64,000 bases of DNA, from the NCBI RefSeq assembly GCF_900496995.4, contig NC_044004.1:1674001-1738000 (forward strand). Reading direction: 5' to 3'. A model generated the notes under the pieces. The model was not told the origin of the DNA and made no database searches. It saw only the letters and a list, made by a program, of their open reading frames with translations. Shown here piece by piece: positions 50,802-63,231 of the stretch. Numbering within the stretch: position 1 is the stretch's first letter; every line of letters begins with the position of its first letter. The position numbers were made by a program, and so were the translations under genes. Source of the stretch: Aquila chrysaetos chrysaetos (taxonomy: Eukaryota; Chordata; Aves; Accipitriformes; Accipitridae).

Positions 50802-50936
50802 CCTATTGCGACAACTCCACCACATCGTGGCTGGAACGAAGAATCATTAAGCCGCAGCAGTAGCGAAACCCAGGCATCAGTTACCAGTGGGATCTCCCTA
50901 GGAGAAGCAATACGTCAGAAAACTGCCACTAATTGG
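50802..50936 (+). CDS. ALMS1: ALMS1 coding exon 2
   Basis: Forty-five codons starting PIATTPPHRGWNEESLS and ending AIRQKTATNW. It is bounded by acceptor TTTTAG and donor GTATTT and is phase 0 at both ends, so it joins exon 1 without breaking frame. It is Ser/Thr-rich and disordered, like the N-terminal region of ALMS1. Similarity to mammals is weak here (a PPxHR-like element). The assignment rests mainly on clean splice sites, the matching phase and the position between the well-supported flanking exons. The donor is non-ideal (GGGTATTT). Confidence 0.75.
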
Positions 50937-52557
50937 GTATTTGTACTATGCTTTGTTTTGCTTGTGGTTGCAGGTTAATTATGTGATTGAAAATAATAGA
51001 AAGTGCTCTATCTGTGTAATTTAGATCACCACTGTCCTTGCCCTGTAAAGGTCTGCATTTCTCTATCTTGGAACAGCAGAAAAACAGGACTGTTGTGAGC
51101 TCTGACAAGTCATTTAGTCCTGATCCAAGTGCTACAAAGCTTTCTGACTTCTGTCATTCAAAGCAGAATCCTCAGTAGTTCAATGATTTTAAATTTTTTT
51201 TTTTTTAATTTTTTATATCCCCCCCCCCCCCCCCCTTCTGTTTTCTGGTTATAAACCTAGTATATTTTCCAGTGTAATGTTTTCTTCTCTGCAACAGTAT
51301 CTTTGATCTGTATTCAGTTTGTAATTTGCTGTAATCGCGGTCCTGCTACTGCCTCTTAAAATGTCACATCTGTCTACCTCAAAATAGCTGATTTACATGT
51401 TAGTACAGAGCCATGCTTCAGTTCATGTGAAATCTGACTACTTTTAGACCTTAGTTTTAATGACATGTTCCATATGTGATTAAGGAAAACTGTATTCACA
51501 TTGAGATACAGTCATAGTAGTTCTATCTGATGGATATGCTGCCAAATATTTAATTACTCTGAGAACTGCATAAGATCACAGGTGTTTTGAAAAGACTGAG
51601 TTGATCAAAAATTTTATTTCCAAATGATTATAAGAATCTTGTGCAAAAATTATAGTTCATATAGCAAAATTCTGATGTGGACAGTAGCCTTTAATACCTT
51701 AGTAGTGTTTCAAAAGCTAGAGGAGCTTGCAGCTGTTGAGTAGGGATAGTGCTGTACTTCTACCAATTCAGTGGGACACTTTCAATTACGTATATGTTAT
51801 TATAAGCAAGAATGTTATATATCCTGATGATAATGGTTTGCCTTATAAATGATTGATATTCTTAATTCTCTGCACTGAAGACTGGTCTGTGCCTTTTCTG
51901 TAACTAAAATTTATCTGTTTAATTACTTCTCCAGTAATCCCAATGCAAATTCTTCAATGAATTATGTGAACTAAAGATGCTTCTTTCCATTTGAACATTA
52001 ACTGAAAGTCTTGTTCTTAAAATATGCCAAAGAATTGGCTAGGGTTGTCAGGCATTGTCTGTGTGAACTCAGAATTTCTGTAACTAGAAACTTTCGTTAA
52101 AGACAAATTAGAAACTGTTCTGCTTGTTAATCCCCAGTTGTACAATGCAAATCATCTTTACTACGCAGTGTCGGGAACTGTATTGGCCCAGCATCCTACT
52201 GAAGCATTTGTCCTTATCAAGATTTTTCTTTCCAAGTGAGAGATTTCATTCTGGTTTGGAAAAAGTCTTCTGCAGTGGCAGGATTTGGAGATGGAGCTCA
52301 GTTTCAGACAAGTGATGGAAGGCTGGTGATCAGAGAGAGAGAGATGACAGCTTAGGCAGTAGTGAGAACTGACTGTGGACTTGAGCAGTTCATAGTGCAT
52401 CATAATTCTTTTACATTAAAAACTGAGTATTTGTATAGGAAATGCAATTTAGAAGCAATAATTCCATTGTTTCACAACTTAGTCTTTATTTCCTTTGGAT
52501 ATATGTCTTAAAACTTTCTTAATGCTTGAGCACTTTCTTCTTCCCACCTGTTCTTAG
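50937..52557 (+). other. ALMS1: ALMS1 intron 2
   Basis: A 1.6-kb AT-rich intron. Contains a C17 run (51219-51235) preceded by a T-rich stretch. No other feature seen. Confidence 0.7.
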
Positions 52558-52753
52558 GAAATCGAGTCATGGTATCAACTTCCAGCAGAAGTGGATGCCA
52601 GCCATTTAACTGCTGCCTCAGAGACAAAGCTTGGCCTGACTTGCAATAGAAATGACCTGACGGAGTTCCCTACGCTGGAGGAAGGAGTGTTGCCTTCAGC
52701 AGAAGCATCTAGAAGGCAGTCTCCTGGAGATACAGCACATGGCTTACTGCTGG
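52558..52753 (+). CDS. ALMS1: ALMS1 coding exon 3
   Basis: Sixty-five codons plus one base, starting EIESWYQLPAEVDAS and ending AHGLLL. It aligns with human ALMS1 around ESWHCLPQEMDSSQ and TDFPSLEEGIL; here the second block reads TEFPTLEEGVL. Acceptor TTCTTAG and donor GTATGT are good. The phase-1 end matches exon 4. This block is the clearest sequence evidence that the locus is ALMS1, whose product localises to the centrosome and ciliary basal body. Confidence 0.9.
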
Positions 52754-55700
52754 GTATGTTCAAAGATGCCTTTTGTTTAACTGCTAAACAACTAGGATTT
52801 CACTTTTCCTTTTAAATCAGTCCCTAACTTGGATTTTACTTCTTTTAGTGAGCACTGGTGTTTACAAAATACATTCTGTGTAATTTTATCATCAAAGCCT
52901 GTCTTCAAAATGAAATAGAGGGCTTGTATACCTTCCCTGGATCTTTTAACAGGTGAACTGATTATCTTTGGTCTCAGGTAAAGCTATAGTCTTGTCTTTT
53001 TAATAGTGAATTAATTAGAATTAATAGTAAACCTGAGTAAAGTTAGAAATTTTTGGGGCTCTCTCTAGGTGAGGTGATAGTTCTCTGTGTCCTTAAAATC
53101 TGTATTAATTTGTTAGTCAAAAATCTTTGTTAATTTCAAAATAGTAAAGTAGATATAATTGTATTGATAACATGAAAAACTGTTTGGTGGGAGTGTGTGC
53201 ATACTTGTGCCCCTTCCTTATATATTCAAACTACAGTGTACTGCATCTGTGTTTCACTGCTTCTTATAGGATTTCTTTATAGACAAAGTAATCTCCAAAT
53301 ACAGTTTTAAAAATTTTTCAATATCCCTTTACAAAGGTATGTTCTAAGTGTTACTGCTCTTTAATTAATCACTATATGTATTTGTTTTCAGATAAGAGGA
53401 AAAACTGAGGAATTATAGGTAGAAGTACTGTACTGCTGCTAGACTTAACCCAAACTATCTAGATAAAGGGATTTGCTTATGTAGGAAGTTAGCATAACAA
53501 AGACTACATGGAAGGGTAGGTGGTAATTATTTACAAAATGTCTAACTTGATGTTTACCCACTTTTGCTGTTGCACTCACAAGCACCAACTCTTCCCCCCG
53601 CCCCCCAAGTGGTTTAGCTTGCTGTAACACCGTGGCCTGTGCATACTAGCTATCAAGACCTGGGGTGGTGCTTTGCTGTAGTCCGCTGTCTTGTTGGGCT
53701 AACAGAAAAAGGAGGTGTGCCTATGAAATGCAGCAACCTTATCCTCCCATTGTCAGAGCACAGGACCTTCTGCTAATGAGGCCTCTGTTCTGGTGCTTAA
53801 ACACAAGTTTATACACACTTTCTTTCTTCATTCATATCAATATTAATATCTTTGTGACAAGTCCTTACATTTCTCTCTGGGTTTGGACAATACCCATATT
53901 GGAATGTACCACATTAATATGGAAATCTATTCTTTCCAATATATTGGTTATCTGGGTCTCAGAATGCTTTTTCAATTGGTGTGGTATCTTCAGTATTGTT
54001 AATCATAGTGCTAAGATGTGAAAACCTGTGTGCAATGTGTTGATGTATTTATAAGTGTTATCATTAACAATGCAATTTGAAATAAAAAAAAAAACCTCTT
54101 GGGTGTTAAAAACCTAATTGTAATACAGCTGTGAGTATCCTTTAAGAACAATACACAGGTGGTGAATAGGGTTTCTGCATCACTTAATCATAATAGCTGT
54201 TGGTTTTCTAACATAATATGGAGTTTTCTGACTTGGTGTTTTCTCGTACTTTAGCTTCTTCTTCTATTTATCGTGATTCACCAATAAATTTGTTCCAGCT
54301 ATATTAACCCCAGTGTAGCATTCTTCCACATTATATAATTCTGATTAGCTAATGCATGATATGGCTGGATGCTATATATGTTTCATTCTGGATATATACA
54401 GGAAGGACATTACTGTTTTTTCCACATGGGGTTCAGTCTTCTGATGTCATCCCCACCAGCCTGAATACAGGGAAAGAACATGCATGCAGCTGTTTCCAGT
54501 ATCATAGATGAGAGAAACATTAACTGCTAATTGGTACTTGCATGCAAGTAGTTGTTGCTGCATTCAAGTACAGCATTCTTCAGGCTGTATTCATGTAGGA
54601 CAGATGAATTTGCTATAACTCCATTTTTCATAATACGTTTTTAGCTCTATTAATACACCATTAGTGATACATCAAGCTCTCACTTTAGGTATCCAAAGTG
54701 ACTGATGGATTATTTTCGGTAATGCTAGTGGGGATTGTGCATCTATTATTTGGCAGTCATCTTTATTTTTTGATGTAAAAGATCCTGGTTTTTATTTCTT
54801 CTAATGACATGGTTGTATTCTGTTCCATGCCTGGAATTTACACCAATCTAGACACTCGGTTTTTGGTGTTCTCTCTGCCCTGCCTTCCCCCTGCCCCGCC
54901 CATGACTGTTCAGATTATTTATGTGATTATTTATATTTTTGTGGCAATAAACCACTACTTGTAGTGTTTAATATTCTATTAGTGGTCCTTATTGCTACCA
55001 CTTGCATTTGGGTGCAATTTATATTACTGCCAGTAATATTTTCCAGTTTTAACACCTCTACTTTAGAAAAGCTAAGCGTTTCTATTGATTCCTTTCACAT
55101 CTAATCATCACAGTTTAGTTCAAGATTGGTTTGAGAAGTTCCAAGATTTAATATTTCACCTTTATCTGTTCTTGGTTACATTAACTTTTCATCCATGTGG
55201 AGTCGGAGTATTCTGGTCAATTCTGGTTGTATAATTTTTAGTCCACTGGTAGTAGTACATCTTTGAAAAAGAAAACTTCTCTTATAATGCAGCATTATTC
55301 TCTGCATCTTAAGACACAAACCATATTGCTGATTCATTGTAAAAATTTCTAATAATCCTCAAAATGGTGGAAATGGAGATGCTTACTTTTTTCAGTCGTT
55401 GCTGTTAATCATAGGAAACACATCTGTCCCCAATAGATAAACTTGTTTCTCTTGGAAATAAAGCCAACTTTTATCAGATCCATTTTTCTCTATTACCTTT
55501 ATTTGCTCATATTTTCCTCTTGCTTTTTAACTTAAAGGTTCAGCTATGGCAATTAATCTGTAAAGAATTACATCTTTCCCTTTTTGTATGTGTGCATTTA
55601 ATGAAACCAAAACCAGCAAAAGCAGAACTAAGCAATGTATAATTAACAATACTCATACGGCTGAAGTGGTTTACTTTCTCTTCTGTGCTATCTATAGAAG

Positions 55701-56447
55701 ACCAAACTAGCCAAGACTGTTATCAACAGCTGTTTTAGTTACCCAAGCTAGAACACTTTCCTTGCTTGCCTTAGTTGCATTATTTCTGTTTATTGCATTT
55801 CTGCTTCCTTACACATCCAAATTACTATGCTAAACAACTGTTCACCAGACCCAAAGACATGATTCTTATCCATTTGTTCCACTCTGAAATTAGCAGTTGT
55901 TGCATTTAGGCATAGATTTGTATTTTATTTTCAACTCTTAAATGCTAGTTCTAACATTAAATTTGATCATGCACTGTATGTTAACTTCTGGCTTTCAAAA
56001 TTAGCTCTGTCTCAATTCCAACTGAATTATTAATTTTCCTGTGCAGACCATTGTGTAAGTATACTGTAACTTACTGTTATGTTATCTGTTAACTTTTTAC
56101 CTGCTGATAACTCTTGTTTTTCTTTTTTCTTCACTTTTATGACGCACCACCTAGACTCCTTTTGTGCATATACTTGCATACACTTCCTTGGAAACGCATA
56201 ATTTAAAAATGCTGTTACTAAGCCTAAAGTGTTTCTTTTTGTATTGATATCCCTCAGAGGATCACTGCAAAATCAAGTGTTATGGTGCCCATTAGGTTAT
56301 TGTATTTGTGACTTGCTTTTCCAGGATGCAACTGAAATTCCTGAATGAAGGTGCTTCTAAAGCTGCTTTCACTGCACCATTGTGCTAGGTTTTTTTCACA
56401 AACAAACAAAATTATTACAGGCAAATAACATGATTGCTTGTGATATT

Positions 56448-57190
56448 TCAAAATAAACCTGTGTTGCTTCCAGTTAACTGCAAGTTCAACTTAGAGTTTG
56501 CCATTCCGTAGCAATTCCTTGCCATTCCTGCTTGTGTAATCTTACGTGTATGTAGGTTGCTTTTTGGGTTTTTGTTTGTTCTGAAGTTAACAACTGCTTG
56601 AGGGGATGGAGTTGAAATTGCCTTAGGAATAGCCTGGTAGACCCTCATGACAACTCCTGAGGGTTTGATGAGTTCAGCTGTTATTGCAATGTGCAGCTCT
56701 TGCTCATTTTCATCAGTTTTTGTGGTTATTTTGATAATGCTTTGATCCATCCTTTGTGAAGGAGCCTCTAAGGGGAGAGAGAACATCTCTGGTGCATCTG
56801 GATCCAGAGGTTCTAGTTCATACTGAACCCCTCTGAGGCCCAAGGCTCAATGCCTTCCACTGTAGGTCTTGCACTGATGGCTGCAACTCTCCCTTGTGTC
56901 TCCTGTTACACTTTCTTCAAAGATTGAATTTGGTTTTGCTAACTTGGATTATCTGGTTCAAAAAATTGCTGTTTCTCTGCTTGAACCTCTTGTTTTACTT
57001 GTTTAGGGATTTTCTTGTATATGGTTCTCTTTTAACTTCATGGTGGTGAATATACATGGATTTCCATGAAGAAAAACAAGGCAGAAAATGACTTCTATCT
57101 GTTAAGGCAGATAGAATCTGGGATGAGGTTAGCTTCGGTAGAGGTAATACATCTGATGAAAGAACTTTAAAAATCCTGTGTGTCATACAA
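56448..57190 (-). pseudogene. Unassigned protein-like remnant inside ALMS1 intron 3
   Basis: On the strand opposite ALMS1, an open frame of 131 codons (56843-56448) has balanced, non-repetitive composition. It contains segments such as LEPLDPDAPEMFSLPLEAP, TKTDENEQELHIAI and KPSGVVMRVYQ. Upstream on the same strand (57190-56850), protein-like segments such as EVQAEKQQFFEPDNPS and RVAAISARPTVEGIEPW continue in other frames with in-frame stops. There is no promoter, no splice sites were assigned, and the coding look stops about 100 codons after the ATG. This fits a processed pseudogene or decayed retroelement. I do not recognise the parent protein and assign no function. Confidence 0.4.
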
Positions 57191-57296
57191 AAGCATTAAA
57201 AGAAAGACCAGCACTTTTTACAGTAATACAGAGTTAATATGTTGCTTTTAGTCTACACTGAACACTAAGCCCTGTCCCTTGCTGCCCTAAGGCTGT

Positions 57297-57300
57297 CCCC

Positions 57301-57332
<32 letters not shown>
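57297..57332. repeat. C12-T24 homopolymer junction
   Basis: Twelve C followed directly by twenty-four T, about 110 bp beyond the protein-like remnant. On the minus strand it reads A24-G12 and precedes the remnant. Confidence 0.9.
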
Positions 57333-57335
<3 letters not shown>

Positions 57336-58767
57336 GACTGTGTTAAGAAGATGAGGTGAGGTTCTATTCTAGCATAACACAGGCAGACAAGCTTGGTACG
57401 GCTGAATTAATTGCTAGCTGCTGTGGATTTGGAATTGCTTCTGTTCTGAGATGTTTTTGAAGAGATTTTCTCCTTTATGAAATAAAAAGCACCCTTGGCT
57501 ATCTCATGTTTGGGCCTACAGACAGCTTTGTAATTAAAAGCCATGTGTGCATCACAGTGAGTTGCTGTCTGGCTAGAGTTGGTTAATACTGAATAAAATC
57601 CCCTTTTTTGTTTTGCCATGTAGGAAATTGAGGTTTAAGATACATATTAGAAAGTGAAAGGACATGGTAGGTTAGGTATGCTTTGTCTTCGCCTACATCC
57701 TCTGTGTAGGTTTGTTGTATTTAGTATATTTTATAGAGTTTTGTCCACATTATTATCATTTGCAGAACTGGAAACCATTTCATCAAGAAAAATTTCCTGA
57801 TATTTGTCAAGGTTTGCCTTTTAAATACAACTGGAATTAAAGGGAAAGCATAAGGCTTTTTAATATGATACAAAGATGTAAGAATTCTCTATACTGCTGC
57901 TATTTTATTTGTTGCTCTCTAGAGAGTGTGCCAGTAGCTACAGGCTTTTTTGTATATGCACTTAAATTTCCAGATATGGGAGGAGAGGTGAGAGGGGAGG
58001 GAGAAACATAAGCTATAATACTAATTTATTCCTTCTTCTCTTCAAAAAGTGTTTTGAATTTCATTTAGGGAGGGGGGGGGAAATCACAATGACAGTTGTA
58101 TTGAAATTGCTCCTGCTACATTGTGGAACAGATTGACAAAGCCAAGAAGGTTTTGTTTTTGTTTTGCCTTCCTTTTTTATCTTCCACAAATGGCAATTTG
58201 ACTCTGGCATTCAGAATTGTCAGCAGGCTGTAAGATAAAGTAGCATGCCCAGCTTTGCTTGTTCAGTGAATTCAACTGTGAGGAAGCTTTTGACCTTCAG
58301 AGCGACAGCGGGAAGAATTACTGTTTTGACACAAGATGCTCGAAGAGTGTTGTACTGACGTCACTTGCTGCTTTAAGCATCGAGCACCTGCTTCTCTGCC
58401 TGCAAAACCTAGGTTATGTCTGAGTGTAATGAGCCCCTAAATCATCATAAGCATTTAGAATATGATAGCGATGATCCTTCTGCCTCCTGAAGAAAGTAAG
58501 TTACTGAAAACATTAGAGTTCATGTGCTGTAAGATTAGAAAATGTTCAGAAAAAGCCAGAGGAGGTAGAACATGTGACATGGCTGGATTTATATTTTATG
58601 TATATAAAAAAAATAGTTTTGTAGCCCTGGTTAAATGTCATCTATTGAACTTCATAAGGGTGCTTTTACAGGTCATCTCTGCAGGTTGCTGCAGGGGGCA
58701 AGCTGGAAGAGAGGGTTTCTATGGAGGATGGGGCTGCAGTGAATCTTGACTATTCTCTTTCCTTCTC

Positions 58768-58791
58768 TTTTTTTTTTTTTTTTTTTTTTTT
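58768..58791. repeat. T24 homopolymer
   Basis: An uninterrupted T run within a CT-rich stretch in ALMS1 intron 3. No retroposon body was recognised next to it. Confidence 0.9.
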
Positions 58792-61700
58792 CCTGGGGGG
58801 GTGGTTTTCCTTTCTTCCTCGCTCTTCTTTCCTGGCCTTGTCAGTCATCTGCTGCTGCAAGTCAGTGATCACCACCACAGTTCCTCCGACTGGAAACCTC
58901 TGGGGAAGGTAAGGTAGTGTCAGCCTAAGGCAGTTCTCTGCTACACGACAAAACCAGAACACTCTTTGGAGAAGCCAGGGGAGCAAGGCTGCCTGAAATG
59001 GAGGCTAGCGTGAGGGTACAGTTTTGCGGTATATTTAGTCAGCTAAAGTCTACTGCTGAAAAGGAAGAGTCTGGCTTTTCCTTGTCCTGCATAATTGTTC
59101 CTCCTGCATCCCCTCTGCTAAACCCACTATGTGAATCAGTGCAATCAGATCAGCTCGCTGTTCAGGCTGAAATGTAATGGTAGGATTGGAAGTGGAGATG
59201 GTTACATTTCAGTTGGATCAGAGTTCTCTTGCCTGGGGGGAGGAACACATCTCTGGGCTGGGGTGGAGAGATTGGGGCTCTCCCTTCTTGCTGAGGTATA
59301 GTCTTACTGCTTCAAGTGGAGATGGAGAACTCAGGGTCTCTTGTTCAGGAATACATGCAAAAGGCTGAGGACAGAGGGAAGAGAGAATTGAAGCAAGGCT
59401 CATTTGTGCTGTTTGAATAACTGTTGAAGCTATTAATGATATATCTAAACTGCCTTGCACATTTTGTAGAGAGCCAGCTATATTGTATCGTGTTGATGCA
59501 CTCAGAAGTGTCTTGTCACCTACATTTGCATAGCTTCAGTGTTTTACATTGGATTCTTGTTACATATTATCCAAACTGAAATGCTTTTAACGACCAAATT
59601 TCTGTTCTTGCATACGTACATACAAATGTAATCAAGTCATCCTTAATCTTCTCTTTGATTATACTAAACAGATTTAGTTCCAGGAGGCTCTTGTGATGAG
59701 GCATGTTTCTTCAATCTTTTAGCTGTTTTCTCTGATCTTCCTGTGATATTTACAAAAACAAGAGTTATGGTCATCAGAACCTGCAAATACCATTTCAATA
59801 GTAGTTTCAGTAGGAGGTTGGAAAGAATAGTCCTTGTTACTACTTATTCACTATTCTTCTTTTTCGATGTATGGAAAAATTGCGTGCCATTTTGGATACA
59901 GTATTGCACTGGCCTCCTATCGGTGGTTTGTTTGTCATGACCTCCAAGTCCTCATTGGAGTTGTTGCTTTCTGAGGTAGTCCTTGACTCTGTTAGATTTG
60001 CTGGGGCACTTCGTTCCCACCAACGTATGGCTGGACTTCAGTTATACTAAAACTTCTATGCTTTGCCGTGCTGTGATGCCAGGTGACCCAGACTGCCCTG
60101 TTATCAATGGCCTGTGCAGCGAGATATTTATTGCTTGGCAATCTGCCTCGTCTGTGTGCCTTCTCTGTAAGAACTTAGGGATTTCTGAAGTTTCAAATAG
60201 GGTAGGGACAAGAACAGCTCTTGAAGGGGCTGACTAGATGCATATCCATGCAGTGAGGATTTCCTGTTTATAATTCTGCTTGGAGAATGCTAAATCATTT
60301 TTTATCTGTTTGAGTGCTGGGTTGACTTTCTTAATACAAATGTTGAGTGGTACTTAAATTTTTGTTGATATATCTTTAAAACGTTGATTTATCAGCCAAA
60401 TGTTGTGACTTATGGGGTGTGTGTGTGTATATATATGTGTATATGCACACTTATTTTATCAATACATGTGTAGTTGCACTGAAAAAAAAAATTGTTTGCC
60501 AAGATCTATTTTTGATGGCATTTGACAGCTTTTTTTTTCAATTATTTTTGGTTTCCTCCCTCAGTCTTTTTCATTTCTTCATTTACAAAGACAGCACACC
60601 CAGTCTTTATTGTGCAGAAAACTTTTTTTATTTAATTGCTCCTGACTTTCAGTTTAGCTTGAAAACACATTTTCATTCAAAGTGAAGACGTTAAGCTGAA
60701 AATCAGGAAAGCTTATTTTCCTTTTCTATTGTATGAATACAAATGAGATGCCACTTCTGAAAACACGAAGTATATCATGATGTGAGATGACAAGTCTAAT
60801 TCGATAACTGCGATTACTATTGCCTTTGTTCACTAATATCATTTTAAATGTAAAACAAGATTTGGGAGGAAAAAAAGTACATCTAACACAGCTAAGATAG
60901 TTTAGATTCCAACTTGCTTAATGTTTCTCAAAATATGTGTTTTTGCATCTTTAGCTTGGATACAGAATTGCATTAACTATGGTTAATCTTCTCAGTATTT
61001 TCAAGTATAACAACAAAAAATTGTTTGAATAAATGTACACTATAAACAGAATAAATGCATTGTACATATTGTCTGTTCCCAGTTAGTGGTTGGGAATAAC
61101 AAATCAAATGTGCAAGTTCTATTTGGTTCTAAGTCAGTATCAGCCACTGAAACCAAACCTCTTTGTTTTCTGTAAAGTACATTTTAAATAAATGCTAAGG
61201 AGATTACAGTGAATTAGATCAGTCTCCTGTTCCATGATTTTAAATCATGATTCAAATTGTGATTAAAATCACGTAAATACCAATCAGTCTGGTACATTAG
61301 ACCACAACCTTGGTTGTGCCCTATAATATAAAGGTGCCTCAGGGCTCTGTTATATTATAAATGAGACATCCGTGACCTTGTTCCTTATTTCCTTGGCTCC
61401 TGCTCCCTCTATGCTGATGCTGCCATTTTCTCCTCGACTTTTTTTAGACTTACATGTGTGTTATAATTATTTTTTCATCCAGCTTTGTGCAGGTGCTCAC
61501 CAGTCTACATTGGAGCCTCTTCTGAATGTCTCCTTGTGTCAAGTTGCTCAGGAGTAGCTATTAGTAACTATTGTTTTAAGATACATATCCTTTCCTATAA
61601 ACTTGCAAAAAAGCAGTTGGCTTTTCTTACTTTTCATTCATGTTTGGTATTGGAAATAGTTAAGATGAAAGTGAAATGGAGTGGTGACTAGTGCAATGTA

Positions 61701-62849
61701 TTTATCTAATGAAGTAAGGGGGAGAGTTTAGCTTTAAAGAGGTACTGGGTGCTAGAAAAACAAAGACTCCCCACTGAAGTTGCTATAGCATGTTTGTGCC
61801 ATCTGTACTACAGATGCTAAAGTATAAGTTTGGCTTTCTCTAGGAGACATTAGGCTGGCCATGTGGTGGAGACAGCTGCTGAGATGGAAGGGAATCTTTG
61901 AAACTGTATAGCAATCGTATTATTATTTTTGTAGCTGCTGAGGAGGTGGAACTAGAGGGCATCCAAATTTTGAGCCAGCTTTGCTGTATGATGTAGAATT
62001 ATTTCTATCAATATAACTATCCTCTCAGTACATAGTGTTCTAAAGTAATTAAAAAAAAAAGTTAATTGGAAGTATTAAATTAAAAATTAATCAGAAAAGT
62101 TGTCTTGTGGTTGGATACCACTCATCAGGTGATGTAATACAGGCTGTAGAAAGCCTCAGGATAAAGTTGACGTAATGTAAACTTGATTTTTTTGTACGTA
62201 ATGGTGATCTTATCTGATGTGATTATGCTTCTGTAAGTGATACAGAGTATAGCTTGTCTGAGATGGTTGAAAACTAATGAACCTAAATTAAATGAATGTG
62301 AATTCTGGTTCTGAAGTCATACTCTTGATGACAAATAGCTTTTTGCTTTAAAAAAAAAAAAGCTTGCTTATCAAATTATTGGAAGGAGTTTTTTTTGCAT
62401 GCGTCAAACATGTATGTAGTCATTTACACTTACCAGATACCAGCTTAGTTGTTTTTCTTCTTGTGGTATAAAACATTTCTGTTTGTTTTTGTAAGCAGCA
62501 AACTGAAAAAAGAAGTGCCAACTACCTCAAAGAACAAAGAAATATATGATGGGAACTTAAATTTATTGCTACAGTAGTAGATAGTGGTACTGGTATAATT
62601 GTGATGACTAAGTTTATTACTTGTATCTTGAAACCCTAAAGAAAAAAACCTATGCAGCCTTTTCTATAATCAAAATTTATGGAAAAATGGAGACTGGGAA
62701 AGGCATCAGTGGGGATTCTTGGTTTTTAAAGATCTTGGTAGAAGCCCTGTGGACACTCTCCGACGTGTACAGACTGCATGGAAATCACCAGGGGAGGTAC
62801 TGACTAGCGAGCGGAAAAGGATAGGGATGTGCGCAAAAAGAAGTTTAAG

Positions 62850-63010
62850 GATAAGAGGGTAAGTTAGAGATGTCAGTGTTTGTGTAGCATTTTGAGATTG
62901 ACAAGAAGAAACCTGAATTTGATACGTGATAAGAAAGCTGAATTTAATACATGAGGGAACATGCTTCAGCAGAGGATTTAAATGATGGGATTACATAATT
63001 TTCACTGCAG
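62850..63010. repeat. Possible ancient interspersed repeat
   Basis: GCATTTTGAGATTGACAAG, AAACCTGAATTTGATACG and GAGGATTTAAATGATGGGATTACAT follow the pattern of a widespread amniote repeat ('gaacttgat...aaggaagcc...gatttaaagaggggagtgacatg'). It lies just before ALMS1 exon 4. The family is not fixed. Confidence 0.25.
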
Positions 63011-63113
63011 TTGGCATGTTTTTGAATTTTGAAGGCTGTATTTGTTGGCAGAGCAGTTTAAAGAGGGATTGCCTGGCAAGCTTTTATTACCGTGTTACTG
63101 TTATTTTTAACAG

Positions 63114-63231
63114 ATATTCAAGACAGTCAATTCTCTCCCTGTCTTCCACTGCTGATGTATTCAACACAAGGCCAAAGATTTTCAGATGAGATGCTTCTCC
63201 AGCAATCAGAAATGAATTTTATTCCCTTAAG
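63114..63231 (+). CDS. ALMS1: ALMS1 coding exon 4 (last in window)
   Basis: The first two bases complete an Asp codon with the last base of exon 3. It then reads IQDSQFSPCLPLLMYSTQ...FSDEMLLQQSEMNFIPL, ending two bases into an Arg codon at donor AAG/GTAGGA. Human ALMS1 has VIQDSFASPDLPLLTCLTQ...FAPDSLFHQSELSFAPLR at the same place, a clear collinear match with the same exon-end residue. Acceptor is TTTTTAACAG. The exon is too short to stand out as an open frame. The remaining exons, including the large repeat-coding exon and the C-terminal ALMS motif, lie to the right of the window. Confidence 0.9.

Larger units (their letters stand above)
52754..63113 (+). other. ALMS1: ALMS1 intron 3
   Basis: A 10.4-kb AT-rich intron. 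It holds a minus-strand protein-like remnant (about 56448-57190), a C12-T24 run (57297-57332), a T24 run (58768-58791), a TG/TA run near 60417-60445 and an old-repeat-like stretch at about 62850-63000. No ALMS1 exon was recognised inside it, and the phases of exons 3 and 4 fit without one. Confidence 0.7.

Noticed and set aside
50937-50979. Read-through of ALMS1 exon 2 into a hydrophobic tail, VFVLCFVLLVVAG
   Set aside because: It looks like a membrane segment, but it is intron sequence after a GT donor. Splicing to exon 3 in phase 0 restores ALMS1 similarity.
53665-54021. Plus-strand open frame of 118 codons with hydrophobic stretches
   Set aside because: The hydrophobicity comes from T-rich DNA. 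There is no family match and it lies in an ALMS1 intron without flanking splice sites in phase.
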